The notes under the pieces are model-generated. The model had not been told where the DNA came from, ran no database searches, and saw only the letters and a list, made by a program, of their open reading frames with translations. Source: Candidatus Latescibacterota bacterium (GTDB lineage: Bacteria; Latescibacterota; UBA2968; UBA8231). From it: a DNA stretch of 64,000 bases. The translations under genes were made by a program, and so were the position numbers. Below are positions 42,845-50,363 of the stretch, piece by piece. Where the stretch lies: NCBI GenBank assembly GCA_022827835.1, contig JAJEIO010000006.1:1-64000 (forward strand), written 5' to 3'. Position 1 is the stretch's first letter. Each line of letters starts with the position of its first letter.

Positions 42845-43990
42845 ATGAAAATAACCAAGGTAGAAACAATCCGCGTGGCAGACCGAAGCCAGAGTTATGG
42901 TTGCGGAATCTGGGTGCAGATTTATACAGACGAAGGGCATGTTGGGCTTGGCGAGACTTGGTACGGGCCGATGGCGGTAGAAGGCGCGGTACACGAGTTA
43001 TTCGCGCCCATGCTGATAGGCCGCAATCCTTTGAATATCGAGAACCACTGGCACAATATGTTCCGCCTTGCCGACCACTGGGGATATGGCGGCGCGGAGA
43101 CTCGCGCCATCTCCGCGCTAGACATCGCGCTCTGGGACATCGCCGGACAAGCGTCGGGCCGACCTATATACGAAATGCTCGGCGGTGCCTGCCGAGACCG
43201 AATCCGCGTTTACAATACTGGCGGCGACCCTGACCCCGTGTCTCATGCGACAGACCTTCTTGAGCGCGGGATCAAGCACATGAAACTCGGCGCGTTTCCC
43301 GACGCGCATGAGGGCGATGGGTACTACGTCTCCGACGAAGAAATCGAGGCGATGATAGACCCGATACGCAGAATTCACGAGGCTGTTGGCAACCGCATGA
43401 GCATTGCTATAGACGGGCACGGATTCTGGAGTCTGCACAATGCTATACGGGTAGCGAAGGCTTTAGAGCCGTACAATATACTCTGGCTTGAGGAAATGCT
43501 TTCGCCGCGCAATGTTGACGCGCATCTGGCTCTGGTGAGGGAAGCGAAGTTTCCGGTCTGTCTCGCCGAGCGGTTTGTGACGCGCTACCAGTTCCGCGAG
43601 TTCATCGAAAAGGGCGCGGTGGAAATTCTAATGCCCGACCTTATCTGGACGGGTGGCATATCAGAAACGAAAAAAATTGCGATTCTGGGAGAGACATATC
43701 AGCTTCCGGTATGTCCCCACGACTGCACGGGACCTGTAAACGTGTTTGCGTGCGCCCATATCTGCATGAACGTGCCAAACGCGATGTTGATGGAGACGAT
43801 TCGGCAGTATTACGAAGGCTGGTACGAGGAGTTTGTGACGACGAATCTAAACATACAGGACGGTCATCTGCTAGCGCCCGAAGGCCCCGGCCTAGGAACG
43901 AGTCTGCGCCCCGAGGTGCGCGAGCGTCCCGACGCAAAGATAGTGGTCAGCGACAAGACCGAGGGACATTATCTGGGGTGGAAGCAGTAG
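42845..43990 (+). CDS. Mandelate racemase/muconate-lactonizing family enzyme
   Basis: A 381-residue enolase-superfamily protein. Visible features are the N-terminal capping domain (KITKVETIRVADRS), the barrel with Asp and Glu metal ligands (AIDGHGFW at about 199, LEEMLSP at about 221, and CLAERF at about 246), and a catalytic His in VCPHDCTGPV. Members abstract the proton alpha to a carboxylate from acid sugars. Its catabolic role and size contrast with neighbouring cassette genes, and a half-attC-like TTTAACACG (about 42806) lies just before it, so it may mark an insertion into the array. Confidence 0.85.
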   Translation: MKITKVETIRVADRSQSYGCGIWVQIYTDEGHVGLGETWYGPMAVEGAVHELFAPMLIGRNPLNIENHWHNMFRLADHWGYGGAETRAISALDIALWDIAGQASGRPIYEMLGGACRDRIRVYNTGGDPDPVSHATDLLERGIKHMKLGAFPDAHEGDGYYVSDEEIEAMIDPIRRIHEAVGNRMSIAIDGHGFWSLHNAIRVAKALEPYNILWLEEMLSPRNVDAHLALVREAKFPVCLAERFVTRYQFREFIEKGAVEILMPDLIWTGGISETKKIAILGETYQLPVCPHDCTGPVNVFACAHICMNVPNAMLMETIRQYYEGWYEEFVTTNLNIQDGHLLAPEGPGLGTSLRPEVRERPDAKIVVSDKTEGHYLGWKQ

Positions 43991-44024
43991 CGAACCTATC
44001 CTTTCCTCTTCGCTATCCGGCCAT

Positions 44025-44053
44025 TTGCAATATATGCACAATGTGCATATACT
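44025..44053 (+). promoter_or_regulatory. Promoter with palindromic operator for the BrnA-like gene
   Basis: TTGCAA (44025-44030), 17 bases, TATACT (44048-44053). The spacer and part of the -10 are covered by a perfect 10-bp inverted repeat TATATGCACA-A-TGTGCATATA (44031-44051). A repressor bound here would block RNA polymerase. The ribbon-helix-helix protein encoded downstream is the natural candidate. Confidence 0.65.
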
Positions 44054-44119
44054 CTAACTACGAAGAAACCATAAGGATAATTTCGGCGAGACTAGCGACT
44101 CGGGGAGAAAGGAAGACTT

Positions 44120-44371
44120 ATGAAACAGGAATATGACTTCAGCCGTGGGAGACGCGGGGCAGTAGTCCCGCAAAAGGGCAAAACGCGAATTACCATGTAT
44201 GTAGATAACGACGTACTGGATGCCTTTCGTGCATTTTCAGAAGAGGCGGGGACAGGTTATCAAACAATGATCAATGAGGCATTGAAAGATTACCTTGGAA
44301 AGAAGAAGCCCCCTATTGACGAGGAAACCCTGCGTCGAGTTTTGCGCGAGGAATTGCATGCAGCGAGCTGA
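44120..44371 (+). CDS. BrnA-like ribbon-helix-helix antitoxin, without adjacent toxin
   Basis: An 83-residue protein with KTRITMYVDNDVLDAFRAFS (RHH strand and helix 1) and GTGYQTMINEALKDYLG, the BrnA/CopG-type fold that both binds DNA and neutralises a BrnT ribonuclease. AAGGAAG precedes the ATG. The usual brnT gene immediately upstream is missing; the 130 bases before it hold only the promoter and operator. It may be an orphan antitoxin or a stand-alone regulator. Confidence 0.75.
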   Translation: MKQEYDFSRGRRGAVVPQKGKTRITMYVDNDVLDAFRAFSEEAGTGYQTMINEALKDYLGKKKPPIDEETLRRVLREELHAAS

Positions 44372-44435
44372 TTATTCGATTGATAGACTTGTGTGCTATC
44401 CTCCTCTTTAGGGGGACAGAGTACAGAGGGACACC

Positions 44436-44993
44436 GTGATCGAACTTCGAGGTGAGCATGTGGTCCTACGAGCATTGGAGCGGGAACATTGCCATACGCT
44501 GTGGGAGATGACGGAAATCGCCGGGGATGTCCCGACGGAGCACGTTCAGCCAGGACTTGCTCAAGAACAGGCCGACAAATGGTTTGAAGAGATTCAAGGT
44601 AAGCAAGGTCAGACTGGAGTTGATTTTGGCGTTTTTACCTTGGAAGGAAAGGTTATCGGGCATGTTCAGCTACACAGTATCGACTGGCAGGACCGATCTG
44701 CGGAGCTGGGATTAGGCTTTGCCAGAGTATCCGATCGCGGCAAAGGGTATGGCACGAACGCCCTCCAGCTCATCGTCCGCTATGCATTTGAGCATCTGGG
44801 ACTCCATCGCCTAGCGGCGAATCCAGTGGCATTCAACAGCCCCGCAATCCGCGTGCTCGAAAAGTGTGGTTTCCAATTGGAGGGACATCAACGCGATGCG
44901 TTTTTCTTTGGCGGACGTTGGTATGACCGAGTGAATTATTCGATCCTAGAGGCGGAATTCAGGCAACTCTCAGATGTCCAGACAAGCGGCTGA
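44436..44993 (+). CDS. RimJ/RimL/SpeG-type GNAT acetyltransferase
   Basis: A 185-residue acetyltransferase from GTG 44436. Start VVLRALEREHCHTLWEMTE, AELGLGFARVSDRGKGYGTN as the acetyl-CoA loop (about 86-105) and ANPVAFNSPAIRVLEKCGF at the end are typical of the RimJ/RimL group, which acetylate protein N-termini, polyamines or antibiotics. Substrate unknown. Confidence 0.85.
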   Translation: MIELRGEHVVLRALEREHCHTLWEMTEIAGDVPTEHVQPGLAQEQADKWFEEIQGKQGQTGVDFGVFTLEGKVIGHVQLHSIDWQDRSAELGLGFARVSDRGKGYGTNALQLIVRYAFEHLGLHRLAANPVAFNSPAIRVLEKCGFQLEGHQRDAFFFGGRWYDRVNYSILEAEFRQLSDVQTSG

Positions 44994-45095
44994 ACTCCCT
45001 CCCATAGGTAGAGATGTCTCCTGCTGATCCGATTAGAAATGAAGATAGTTCACGGGAAATCGTTGGCGGTGGATTTGGTATAGAGAGAATATTAG

Positions 45096-45503
45096 ATGGA
45101 ACAACACTTCTCGATCAAAGTTCTGTCCGGGATTTATTCAATTTTAAAGGTCAAAGACAGTCCCGGATTGCCAGAGATAGTTAATAGAACTGGAAATGGT
45201 TTTTTTTCCTTAATGCGCTTAGCAGGAGAGTGGACGATCATCTGTGAAGGTGGGAGAATGCCCGATGACTCCCTGGTGGTCGACAGTTCACACGGATGGC
45301 GGGTTTTTCTCATCGACGAGCCTTTGACGTTCGACATGATCGGGGTGATATATAGGACCACCGAGATTCTCAAAGACGCCGGCATAAGTGTCATGGCAAT
45401 TTCCACATTCACTACCGATGCTTTCTTGGTTCGTGAAGATGACTTACAACCTTCACTAAGAGCACTGCAAGCCGGGGGGTTTTCAGTACCTGATTTATCG
45501 TAG
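45096..45503 (+). CDS. ACT-domain (CASTOR-like) protein
   Basis: A 135-residue protein with two ACT-like halves: an N-terminal IKVLSGIYSILKV...RLAGEWTIICEG and a C-terminal GVIYRTTEILKDAGISVMAI, then STFTTDAFLVRED, the pattern of stand-alone ACT/CASTOR-type amino-acid-binding proteins. These usually sense amino acids. In-frame ankyrin-like codons directly follow its stop (45504-45614). Confidence 0.75.
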   Translation: MEQHFSIKVLSGIYSILKVKDSPGLPEIVNRTGNGFFSLMRLAGEWTIICEGGRMPDDSLVVDSSHGWRVFLIDEPLTFDMIGVIYRTTEILKDAGISVMAISTFTTDAFLVREDDLQPSLRALQAGGFSVPDLS

Positions 45504-45614
45504 TCCTTCTGGAAAAATGCAGACCAAGACATGCTCAGGACGCCTCTCGATTATGCCGTAGAGAAACGCAAACCGAAGGTTGCAGAGTATTTGCGTTCTG
45601 TTACGCAACAATAG
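45504..45614 (+). pseudogene. Ankyrin-repeat remnant
   Basis: In the same frame as the ACT gene and right after its stop, 36 codons read SFWKNADQDMLRTPLDYAVE, then KRKPKVAEYLRSVTQQ and a stop. The TPLDYAVEKxxxxVAEYL text is the hallmark of an ankyrin repeat end. There is no credible start codon or upstream repeat. The last bases form a TTGCGT/ACGCAA hairpin (45591-45608). Confidence 0.6.
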
Positions 45615-45638
45615 GCACCGAAAGGAACACCAGTCACA

Positions 45639-46712
45639 ATGGCAGACTTTTACACAATTGAGCAGCGGGACGGGCGTTGGTGGTTCATCGCGCCGGACGG
45701 CGCACCGTTCTGGTCCATCGGCATAAACCATATCGACTCGGCTGCGTTGCGGTATGCAGAGTCGGACGGCGTGTGGGAACGCGAGTTCGGCAACAGCCAT
45801 GAACGTTGGCTGCGCGCCGTCGCCGATGATCTGCGCGACTGGGGCTTTAACACGATTGGCTGGACCCAGGAAGTCGTAATTATCACCGAAGGCTACCACC
45901 GCCATTCGCGGCCCTTCACCTATGAGGAATACCAATGGGCGGACATGCCCTACTGCCACTTGCTACCTTTCACCGAGGCCCATCAGTGGCAGGTTGAGGT
46001 CCGTATGCCCGATCTGATGAGCTCCGACTTCGAGGAGTGGTGTGATTACGTCGCCCGCGATGAGTGCGTACGCCTGCGCGACGATCCCAAGCTTATCGGC
46101 TATTTCTACTGCGATTGTCCTCAGTGGGTGCACACCTCGCCTGCCACGAAGTGGCGTGGGTCGCTGGTCGATCCAGACCTGCTCGAATCAGAGGCGGGAC
46201 GCCGCGAGCTCTCGGCCATTGCCGAACGCTACTACCAGGTCACCCACGACAGCATCCGCCGCTACGATCCGAACCACCTTATTCTGGGCGACCGATGGGA
46301 GGCAAACGCAGTGCTACCCGAGGAAGTGGTCCGTGCGGCACTGCCCTACGTCAATGTGCTCAGTTTTCAATGTTTTGGCACCGCGGAGAATATCGCCACC
46401 AAGATGCGGCACTGGGCCGACTTCGCAGACCAACCGGTTCTGCTGGCCGACGCGGCGGGGCATATACGCGCCCACGGCGACACCAGTTGGCCACCAACCG
46501 CGGACCGCTTGCACGATACAGACCACTATCGCCAGGTGATGGACGCGCTGTGGAATATTCCGCAATGCGTCGGATACCACCTATGTGGAGCCTACCTTAA
46601 GAACAACGCCCGCAGGTACGGACTGCGCGACCGGGCAAACAATCAGATTGACGAGACAGTGGCTGGTATTCGCGCCGTCAACACCGAAATGCAGCGGAGA
46701 CAAAACCCATGA
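45639..46712 (+). CDS. Glycoside-hydrolase-like TIM-barrel protein (agarase/GH50-like)
   Basis: A 357-residue protein without signal peptide. The start GRWWFIAPDGAPFWSIGINH resembles the entry of agarase/beta-galactosidase-type barrels ('PDGxPFFSxGxNxxD'); candidate acid residues are in YFYCDCPQW and VLLADAAGH near strands 4 and 7. It has no obvious carbohydrate-binding module. It is higher in GC than the cassette genes and, like the racemase at 42845, looks catabolic. The exact GH family cannot be fixed by eye. Confidence 0.55.
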   Translation: MADFYTIEQRDGRWWFIAPDGAPFWSIGINHIDSAALRYAESDGVWEREFGNSHERWLRAVADDLRDWGFNTIGWTQEVVIITEGYHRHSRPFTYEEYQWADMPYCHLLPFTEAHQWQVEVRMPDLMSSDFEEWCDYVARDECVRLRDDPKLIGYFYCDCPQWVHTSPATKWRGSLVDPDLLESEAGRRELSAIAERYYQVTHDSIRRYDPNHLILGDRWEANAVLPEEVVRAALPYVNVLSFQCFGTAENIATKMRHWADFADQPVLLADAAGHIRAHGDTSWPPTADRLHDTDHYRQVMDALWNIPQCVGYHLCGAYLKNNARRYGLRDRANNQIDETVAGIRAVNTEMQRRQNP

Positions 46713-46769
46713 CAATCACTGAAATTGCTGAAAAAAGATGACGTGGACTAGCCGGGTTTGCCCGAGGAC

Positions 46770-47480
46770 ATGAAAGCCGTTCTCTTTGATCTGTATGAGA
46801 CGCTGGTAACTGAATACAATCCAGATCGGCGTCGCGAGCAGCGGGGTGCTCGCTTGGGTCTGGCTGAGGACTATTTTGACCGCGAATGGGGGGCGCGGCA
46901 CGACCAGCGGATGCGCGGGGAGTTTCCCGACTACCATTCGGTGGTTCGGGACATTTGCGAGGCGGCTAAGGTAAAACCCAACGAGCACGTCATCGAAGAG
47001 TTGTATCAAGAGCGATTGGCGGAGAAGTCCTTCGGCTTTCGGCAACTAGACCCTGGAGTCGTCAACATGATCACCCAACTACGCGAGTTGGGATATCTGA
47101 TCACGGTCGTGAGCAATACCACGCACGATGAGGTCGATTCCTGGAGTTCGTGCCAATTAGGCGAACTCATCGACGACCCCATCTTTTCGTTTGCAGTTGG
47201 ATCTATGAAGCCCGAACCGGCGATCTACTTGGAAGCACTCAGGCGACTCGGGTGCGTTGCTTCAGAGGCAGTTTTTGTCGGCGATGGCAGCAGTTCGGAG
47301 CTGGCCGGTGCTAGACGGGTTGGTCTCCAACCCATATGGGCGACTTGGTTCTTAGAGCGGTGGCCGAGCTGGCGAATGTCGGAAGTTGAGCCAGCAGCGG
47401 CGACTTGCAAGCGGTGCCGAGATCCGAGCGACTTGGTTCGATTCGTTCAAACGATTTCTCCCCCCAATCACCGAGGATGA
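46770..47480 (+). CDS. HAD-family hydrolase
   Basis: A 236-residue HAD phosphatase-like protein with all motifs: VLFDLYETLVT (motif I; D+2 is Tyr, so phosphatase activity may be weak), VVSNTTH (motif II), SMKPEPAIY (motif III Lys) and VFVGDGSSSELAGA (motif IV). A helical cap lies at about 20-95. GAGGA lies before ATG 46770; the frame extends to TTG 46758. Confidence 0.8.
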   Translation: MKAVLFDLYETLVTEYNPDRRREQRGARLGLAEDYFDREWGARHDQRMRGEFPDYHSVVRDICEAAKVKPNEHVIEELYQERLAEKSFGFRQLDPGVVNMITQLRELGYLITVVSNTTHDEVDSWSSCQLGELIDDPIFSFAVGSMKPEPAIYLEALRRLGCVASEAVFVGDGSSSELAGARRVGLQPIWATWFLERWPSWRMSEVEPAAATCKRCRDPSDLVRFVQTISPPNHRG

Positions 47481-47484
47481 GACG

Positions 47485-47961
47485 ATGCCACTGGAGGTAC
47501 TGATTGGAATAGGGTTCGCCGCTTTGGTGGCGCTTGCGTTGGCTTTGAGGAAGCTGGTCGAGTGGATCAGCTTTCCGTGTCAGTTCTGCGAAGCAAAAGT
47601 TCGTCCTTTTCGCAAGGTCGATACAGAAACACAGGAAGCAATTCTGAGGTATTTCCGCGACCACGAACGACGGGAGGCCCCCCGGAAGGAGCTGTTTGTT
47701 TGCTTGAACTGCAAAACTGTTCACGATGACTTCTCCGGCGAGAAGCAATCGTGGGATAGCGACAGATTTGGTGGCGTTACCTTCTGTAAAGTGTGCCACG
47801 CGGCCATGTACGGTTGCAATCCCAAAAACGATGACATCAAATGTTCACGATGTGAGACGCCATATGCTTGGCAAGTGCACGAGCCATCCGGATTTAGATT
47901 CCTCATGCCCCCAAAAGGCACAGCGGTTCTCAAGTCCAGCAGGGGTTACATTGACGCGTAG
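47485..47961 (+). CDS. Membrane-anchored zinc-ribbon protein
   Basis: A 158-residue protein with one N-terminal transmembrane helix (about 4-24, LIGIGFAALVALALAL) and four CxxC pairs: CQFC, CLNC, CKVC and CSRC, enough for two zinc ribbons on the cytoplasmic side. It follows the HAD gene by 4 bases. The ATG at 47485 is chosen because upstream codons overlap the HAD gene. No family is recognised; zinc-ribbon membrane proteins often have regulatory or nucleic-acid-linked roles. Confidence 0.6.
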   Translation: MPLEVLIGIGFAALVALALALRKLVEWISFPCQFCEAKVRPFRKVDTETQEAILRYFRDHERREAPRKELFVCLNCKTVHDDFSGEKQSWDSDRFGGVTFCKVCHAAMYGCNPKNDDIKCSRCETPYAWQVHEPSGFRFLMPPKGTAVLKSSRGYIDA

Positions 47962-47986
47962 AGTAGCGTCAACGCAGGCCCACATC

Positions 47987-48060
47987 TTCTAACAACTCGT
48001 TTGCCGCTACCGCTGGCTTCGCCGGTCTTGGCCTTGTCGGCAACGGGTAGAACGTTACGT
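47987..48060 (+). other. attC-like recombination site
   Basis: A 74-base imperfect palindrome from TTCTAAC (47987-47993) to GTTACGT (48054-48060). CGTTTGCCG pairs with CGGCAACG (one bulge), and GCTGGCTTCGCCGGT forms the apical stem. It resembles classical short attC sites in length and organisation, though the right end deviates from GTTRRRY. Confidence 0.6.
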
Positions 48061-48084
48061 GAAATCACTGTAAGGAGAACCATA

Positions 48085-48636
48085 ATGATCGAACAGAATC
48101 ACCTAGACCTCTTGCTCGACCTGAACACGGATGAAAATCCTCACAGCGGCGGAGATCTTTTGGATCATCTTCGGGGAACACACGACTTCCTCCAGGATTG
48201 GGGCAACGACCAAGCCGTGTGTCTTGGAGGTTTATTTCATAGCATCTACGGCACGCAATCCTACAAGACAGAGTCAGCGTCCCTTGAAGATCGGCAACAC
48301 ATTCGGGAAGTGATTGGCGAGAGGGCCGAGCGATTGGCTTTTCTCTTCAGCGTTTCGATTCGCAGGGGGTTCTTCGAAGGAATAGGAAAGGAGAAGGCAA
48401 CTGTGTGGGATCGTGTTCACGAGGAGAACATACCCGTCACCCAAGCTGATCTTCGCGACCTTATTGAAATGGAAGTGGCCAACTATCTGGAATTCATGCC
48501 GAGAACCCATTTCACGATTGAGGAACTTGACGCATTCGAGGTCAACGTCGAGCGAGGGAAGCCCTTACTCTCACCCTTGGCCTACGAAGCGATCAAGGCA
48601 GGAATCAGATCAAAACGCATTGCCATAGCCTCGTAG
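48085..48636 (+). CDS. DUF6817 protein
   Basis: A 183-residue protein whose N-terminal half (HSGGDLLDHLRGTHDFLQDW, then CLGGLFHSIYGTQSY, about 25-70) matches DUF6817, an HD-like helical domain with conserved histidines (H25, H32, H37, H55) that could bind metal. AAGGAG precedes the ATG. The C-terminal half is helical and unrecognised. It is the last gene that fits the cassette pattern, directly after an attC-like site. Confidence 0.7.
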   Translation: MIEQNHLDLLLDLNTDENPHSGGDLLDHLRGTHDFLQDWGNDQAVCLGGLFHSIYGTQSYKTESASLEDRQHIREVIGERAERLAFLFSVSIRRGFFEGIGKEKATVWDRVHEENIPVTQADLRDLIEMEVANYLEFMPRTHFTIEELDAFEVNVERGKPLLSPLAYEAIKAGIRSKRIAIAS

Positions 48637-48689
48637 AGAGAGGTGTTGCGTCGTCGATTGCTCACATATAGAAGGAGAGGATTCCAAGG

Positions 48690-49400
48690 ATGATGAAGCG
48701 TAGTCTTAGCCTTTTGGCTTTGTTGTGCGGTCTGTTGGGGAGCGATGCCCAGTCCGCAGAGAGACAGGTTCCACAGACTCTGGTGCGTACCATTGAGATG
48801 CAGTATCTGCTGTATTTGCCACCTGCCTATGATAGCAGCGAAGAGACATGGCCGTTGCTGTTGTTCTTGCACGGAGCGGGCGAGCGTGGAGACGACCTCG
48901 AGCTAGTGAAAGTCCACGGTCCACCGAAAATGATAGCGCAGGGGAAGGACTTTCCTTTCGTGATCGTCTCGCCGCAGTGTCCAAAGGACGAGTGGTGGTC
49001 CATAGACGCACTGCACGATCTCCTAAACGAGATCGTTGAAACCTATCGCATCGATACGGCTAGGATCTACGTGACCGGCCTGAGCATGGGAGGATATGCG
49101 ACGTGGGGACTAGCCTGTACCTATCCCAAGCAGTTCGCGGCCGTCGTTCCCATCTGTGGTGGTGGGGATGCAGAAAAAGCGCCCTTAATGAAGGAGGTAC
49201 CGACCTGGGTTTTCCACGGCGCGAAAGACGAAGCCGTGCCGTTGCAACAATCACAGGAAATGGTCGATGCGCTCAAGACGGCCGGAAGCGATGTCCGCTT
49301 TACCGTGTACCCTGAAGGAGGCCACGTGGAGGCGTGGCAAAATGCCTATGGTGATCCTGCCCTGTGGGAGTGGTTGGCAAAGCAGCGGCGGGCCAAGTAA
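48690..49400 (+). CDS. Secreted alpha/beta-hydrolase esterase
   Basis: A 236-residue protein with a signal peptide (MMKRSLSLLALLCGLLG, end near SDAQSAE). The alpha/beta-hydrolase core has the oxyanion segment LFLHGAGERGDD, nucleophile elbow TGLSMGGYA (about Ser132), Asp in GAKDEAVP and His in GGHVEAW. It resembles carboxylesterases/feruloyl-type or PHB-depolymerase-like hydrolases acting on released oligomers. AAGGAG-like purines precede two adjacent ATGs (48690 and 48693). Confidence 0.8.
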   Translation: MMKRSLSLLALLCGLLGSDAQSAERQVPQTLVRTIEMQYLLYLPPAYDSSEETWPLLLFLHGAGERGDDLELVKVHGPPKMIAQGKDFPFVIVSPQCPKDEWWSIDALHDLLNEIVETYRIDTARIYVTGLSMGGYATWGLACTYPKQFAAVVPICGGGDAEKAPLMKEVPTWVFHGAKDEAVPLQQSQEMVDALKTAGSDVRFTVYPEGGHVEAWQNAYGDPALWEWLAKQRRAK

Positions 49401-49423
49401 AGACACTAAACCCCCTATTAGTA

Positions 49424-50362
49424 ATGCTGCCGAAATCCCCTCAAAACACTCACCCTGTCACCTCGCGGACTCAGGTGCAGCTAAAGGATATAGAGAAAAA
49501 ATTCCCATTCCGAGTGCTTACGTCTCAGGATTGGGAACACTGGACTACTAAAGGTTATATCATTATCAGACGAGCCGTGCCGACAGCGAATGTGGAGCGC
49601 CTTGTCGAGCTCTTGTGGGAATTTGATGAGAAAGACCCGAATAATCCCACGACTTGGTACTCCCCTCAACGGCGAGAACATAAAATGAAGGAACTCAACA
49701 ATACCGGCATGCTGGAGATCTACAATCACCAGTACCTCTGGGATAATCGACAGGAACCACGTGTGTACGATGCTTTTGTCGATATCTGGGACCGGGAGGA
49801 TCTCTGGGTCGCCATCGACCGCGCCAATCTCAAGCCTCCAGAGCAGGTCCGCGGCAACTCAGACGGCTTCATTCATTGGGACGTGGATACGTCGGTACGA
49901 CCTCTACCGATCGGTGTGCAAGGGGTTTTAAGCCTACAGCAGCAGGATGGGGATGTCGGGGGATTCCAGTGTGTTCCAGTCCTGTTTGAAAAGTTCGAGG
50001 AATGGGTCAAGACCCAGCCTGCGGACCGCGATCCTATGCATCCCGATATAACCGGGTTATCCGTCGTGAATATCGAGATGGAAGCCGGCGATTTGCTCAT
50101 TTTTAATAGCCTGCTCGCCCACGGCGTGCGCCCTAATCACTCAAAGGACCGAATCCGCATGGCCCAGTATATTTCAATGCATCCGGCCGAAGAGGATAAT
50201 GAAGTAGAGCGGCAGGAACGCATCCGTCTCTGGCGTGAACAAGATCATCCTCAGCGCGATGCTTTCCCCGGTGACCCGCGTGAATGGGAGAGGAAGCATG
50301 CTGAGACCGCAACGCTCACCGAGCTTGGTGAGAAACTGCTCGGTTTGAAAAGCTGGCACTGA
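49424..50362 (+). CDS. Phytanoyl-CoA dioxygenase (PhyH) family protein
   Basis: A 312-residue Fe(II)/2-oxoglutarate oxygenase. HWDVD (about residues 150-154) provides the HxD pair, LLAHGVRPNHSKDRIRMAQY the distal His and the co-substrate Arg. The start ATG 49424 lies just after the esterase gene; the frame extends back into it but without a ribosome site. It converges with the lyase-like gene at 50364, leaving one base between stops. Confidence 0.83.
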   Translation: MLPKSPQNTHPVTSRTQVQLKDIEKKFPFRVLTSQDWEHWTTKGYIIIRRAVPTANVERLVELLWEFDEKDPNNPTTWYSPQRREHKMKELNNTGMLEIYNHQYLWDNRQEPRVYDAFVDIWDREDLWVAIDRANLKPPEQVRGNSDGFIHWDVDTSVRPLPIGVQGVLSLQQQDGDVGGFQCVPVLFEKFEEWVKTQPADRDPMHPDITGLSVVNIEMEAGDLLIFNSLLAHGVRPNHSKDRIRMAQYISMHPAEEDNEVERQERIRLWREQDHPQRDAFPGDPREWERKHAETATLTELGEKLLGLKSWH

Positions 50363-50363
50363 A

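Noticed and set aside
45014-45184. 56-codon frame starting MSPADPIRNEDS and containing GGGFGIERIL
   Set aside because: It overlaps the ACT-domain gene in another frame, has no clear ribosome site, and the resemblance to tRNA-synthetase motifs is too short to trust.
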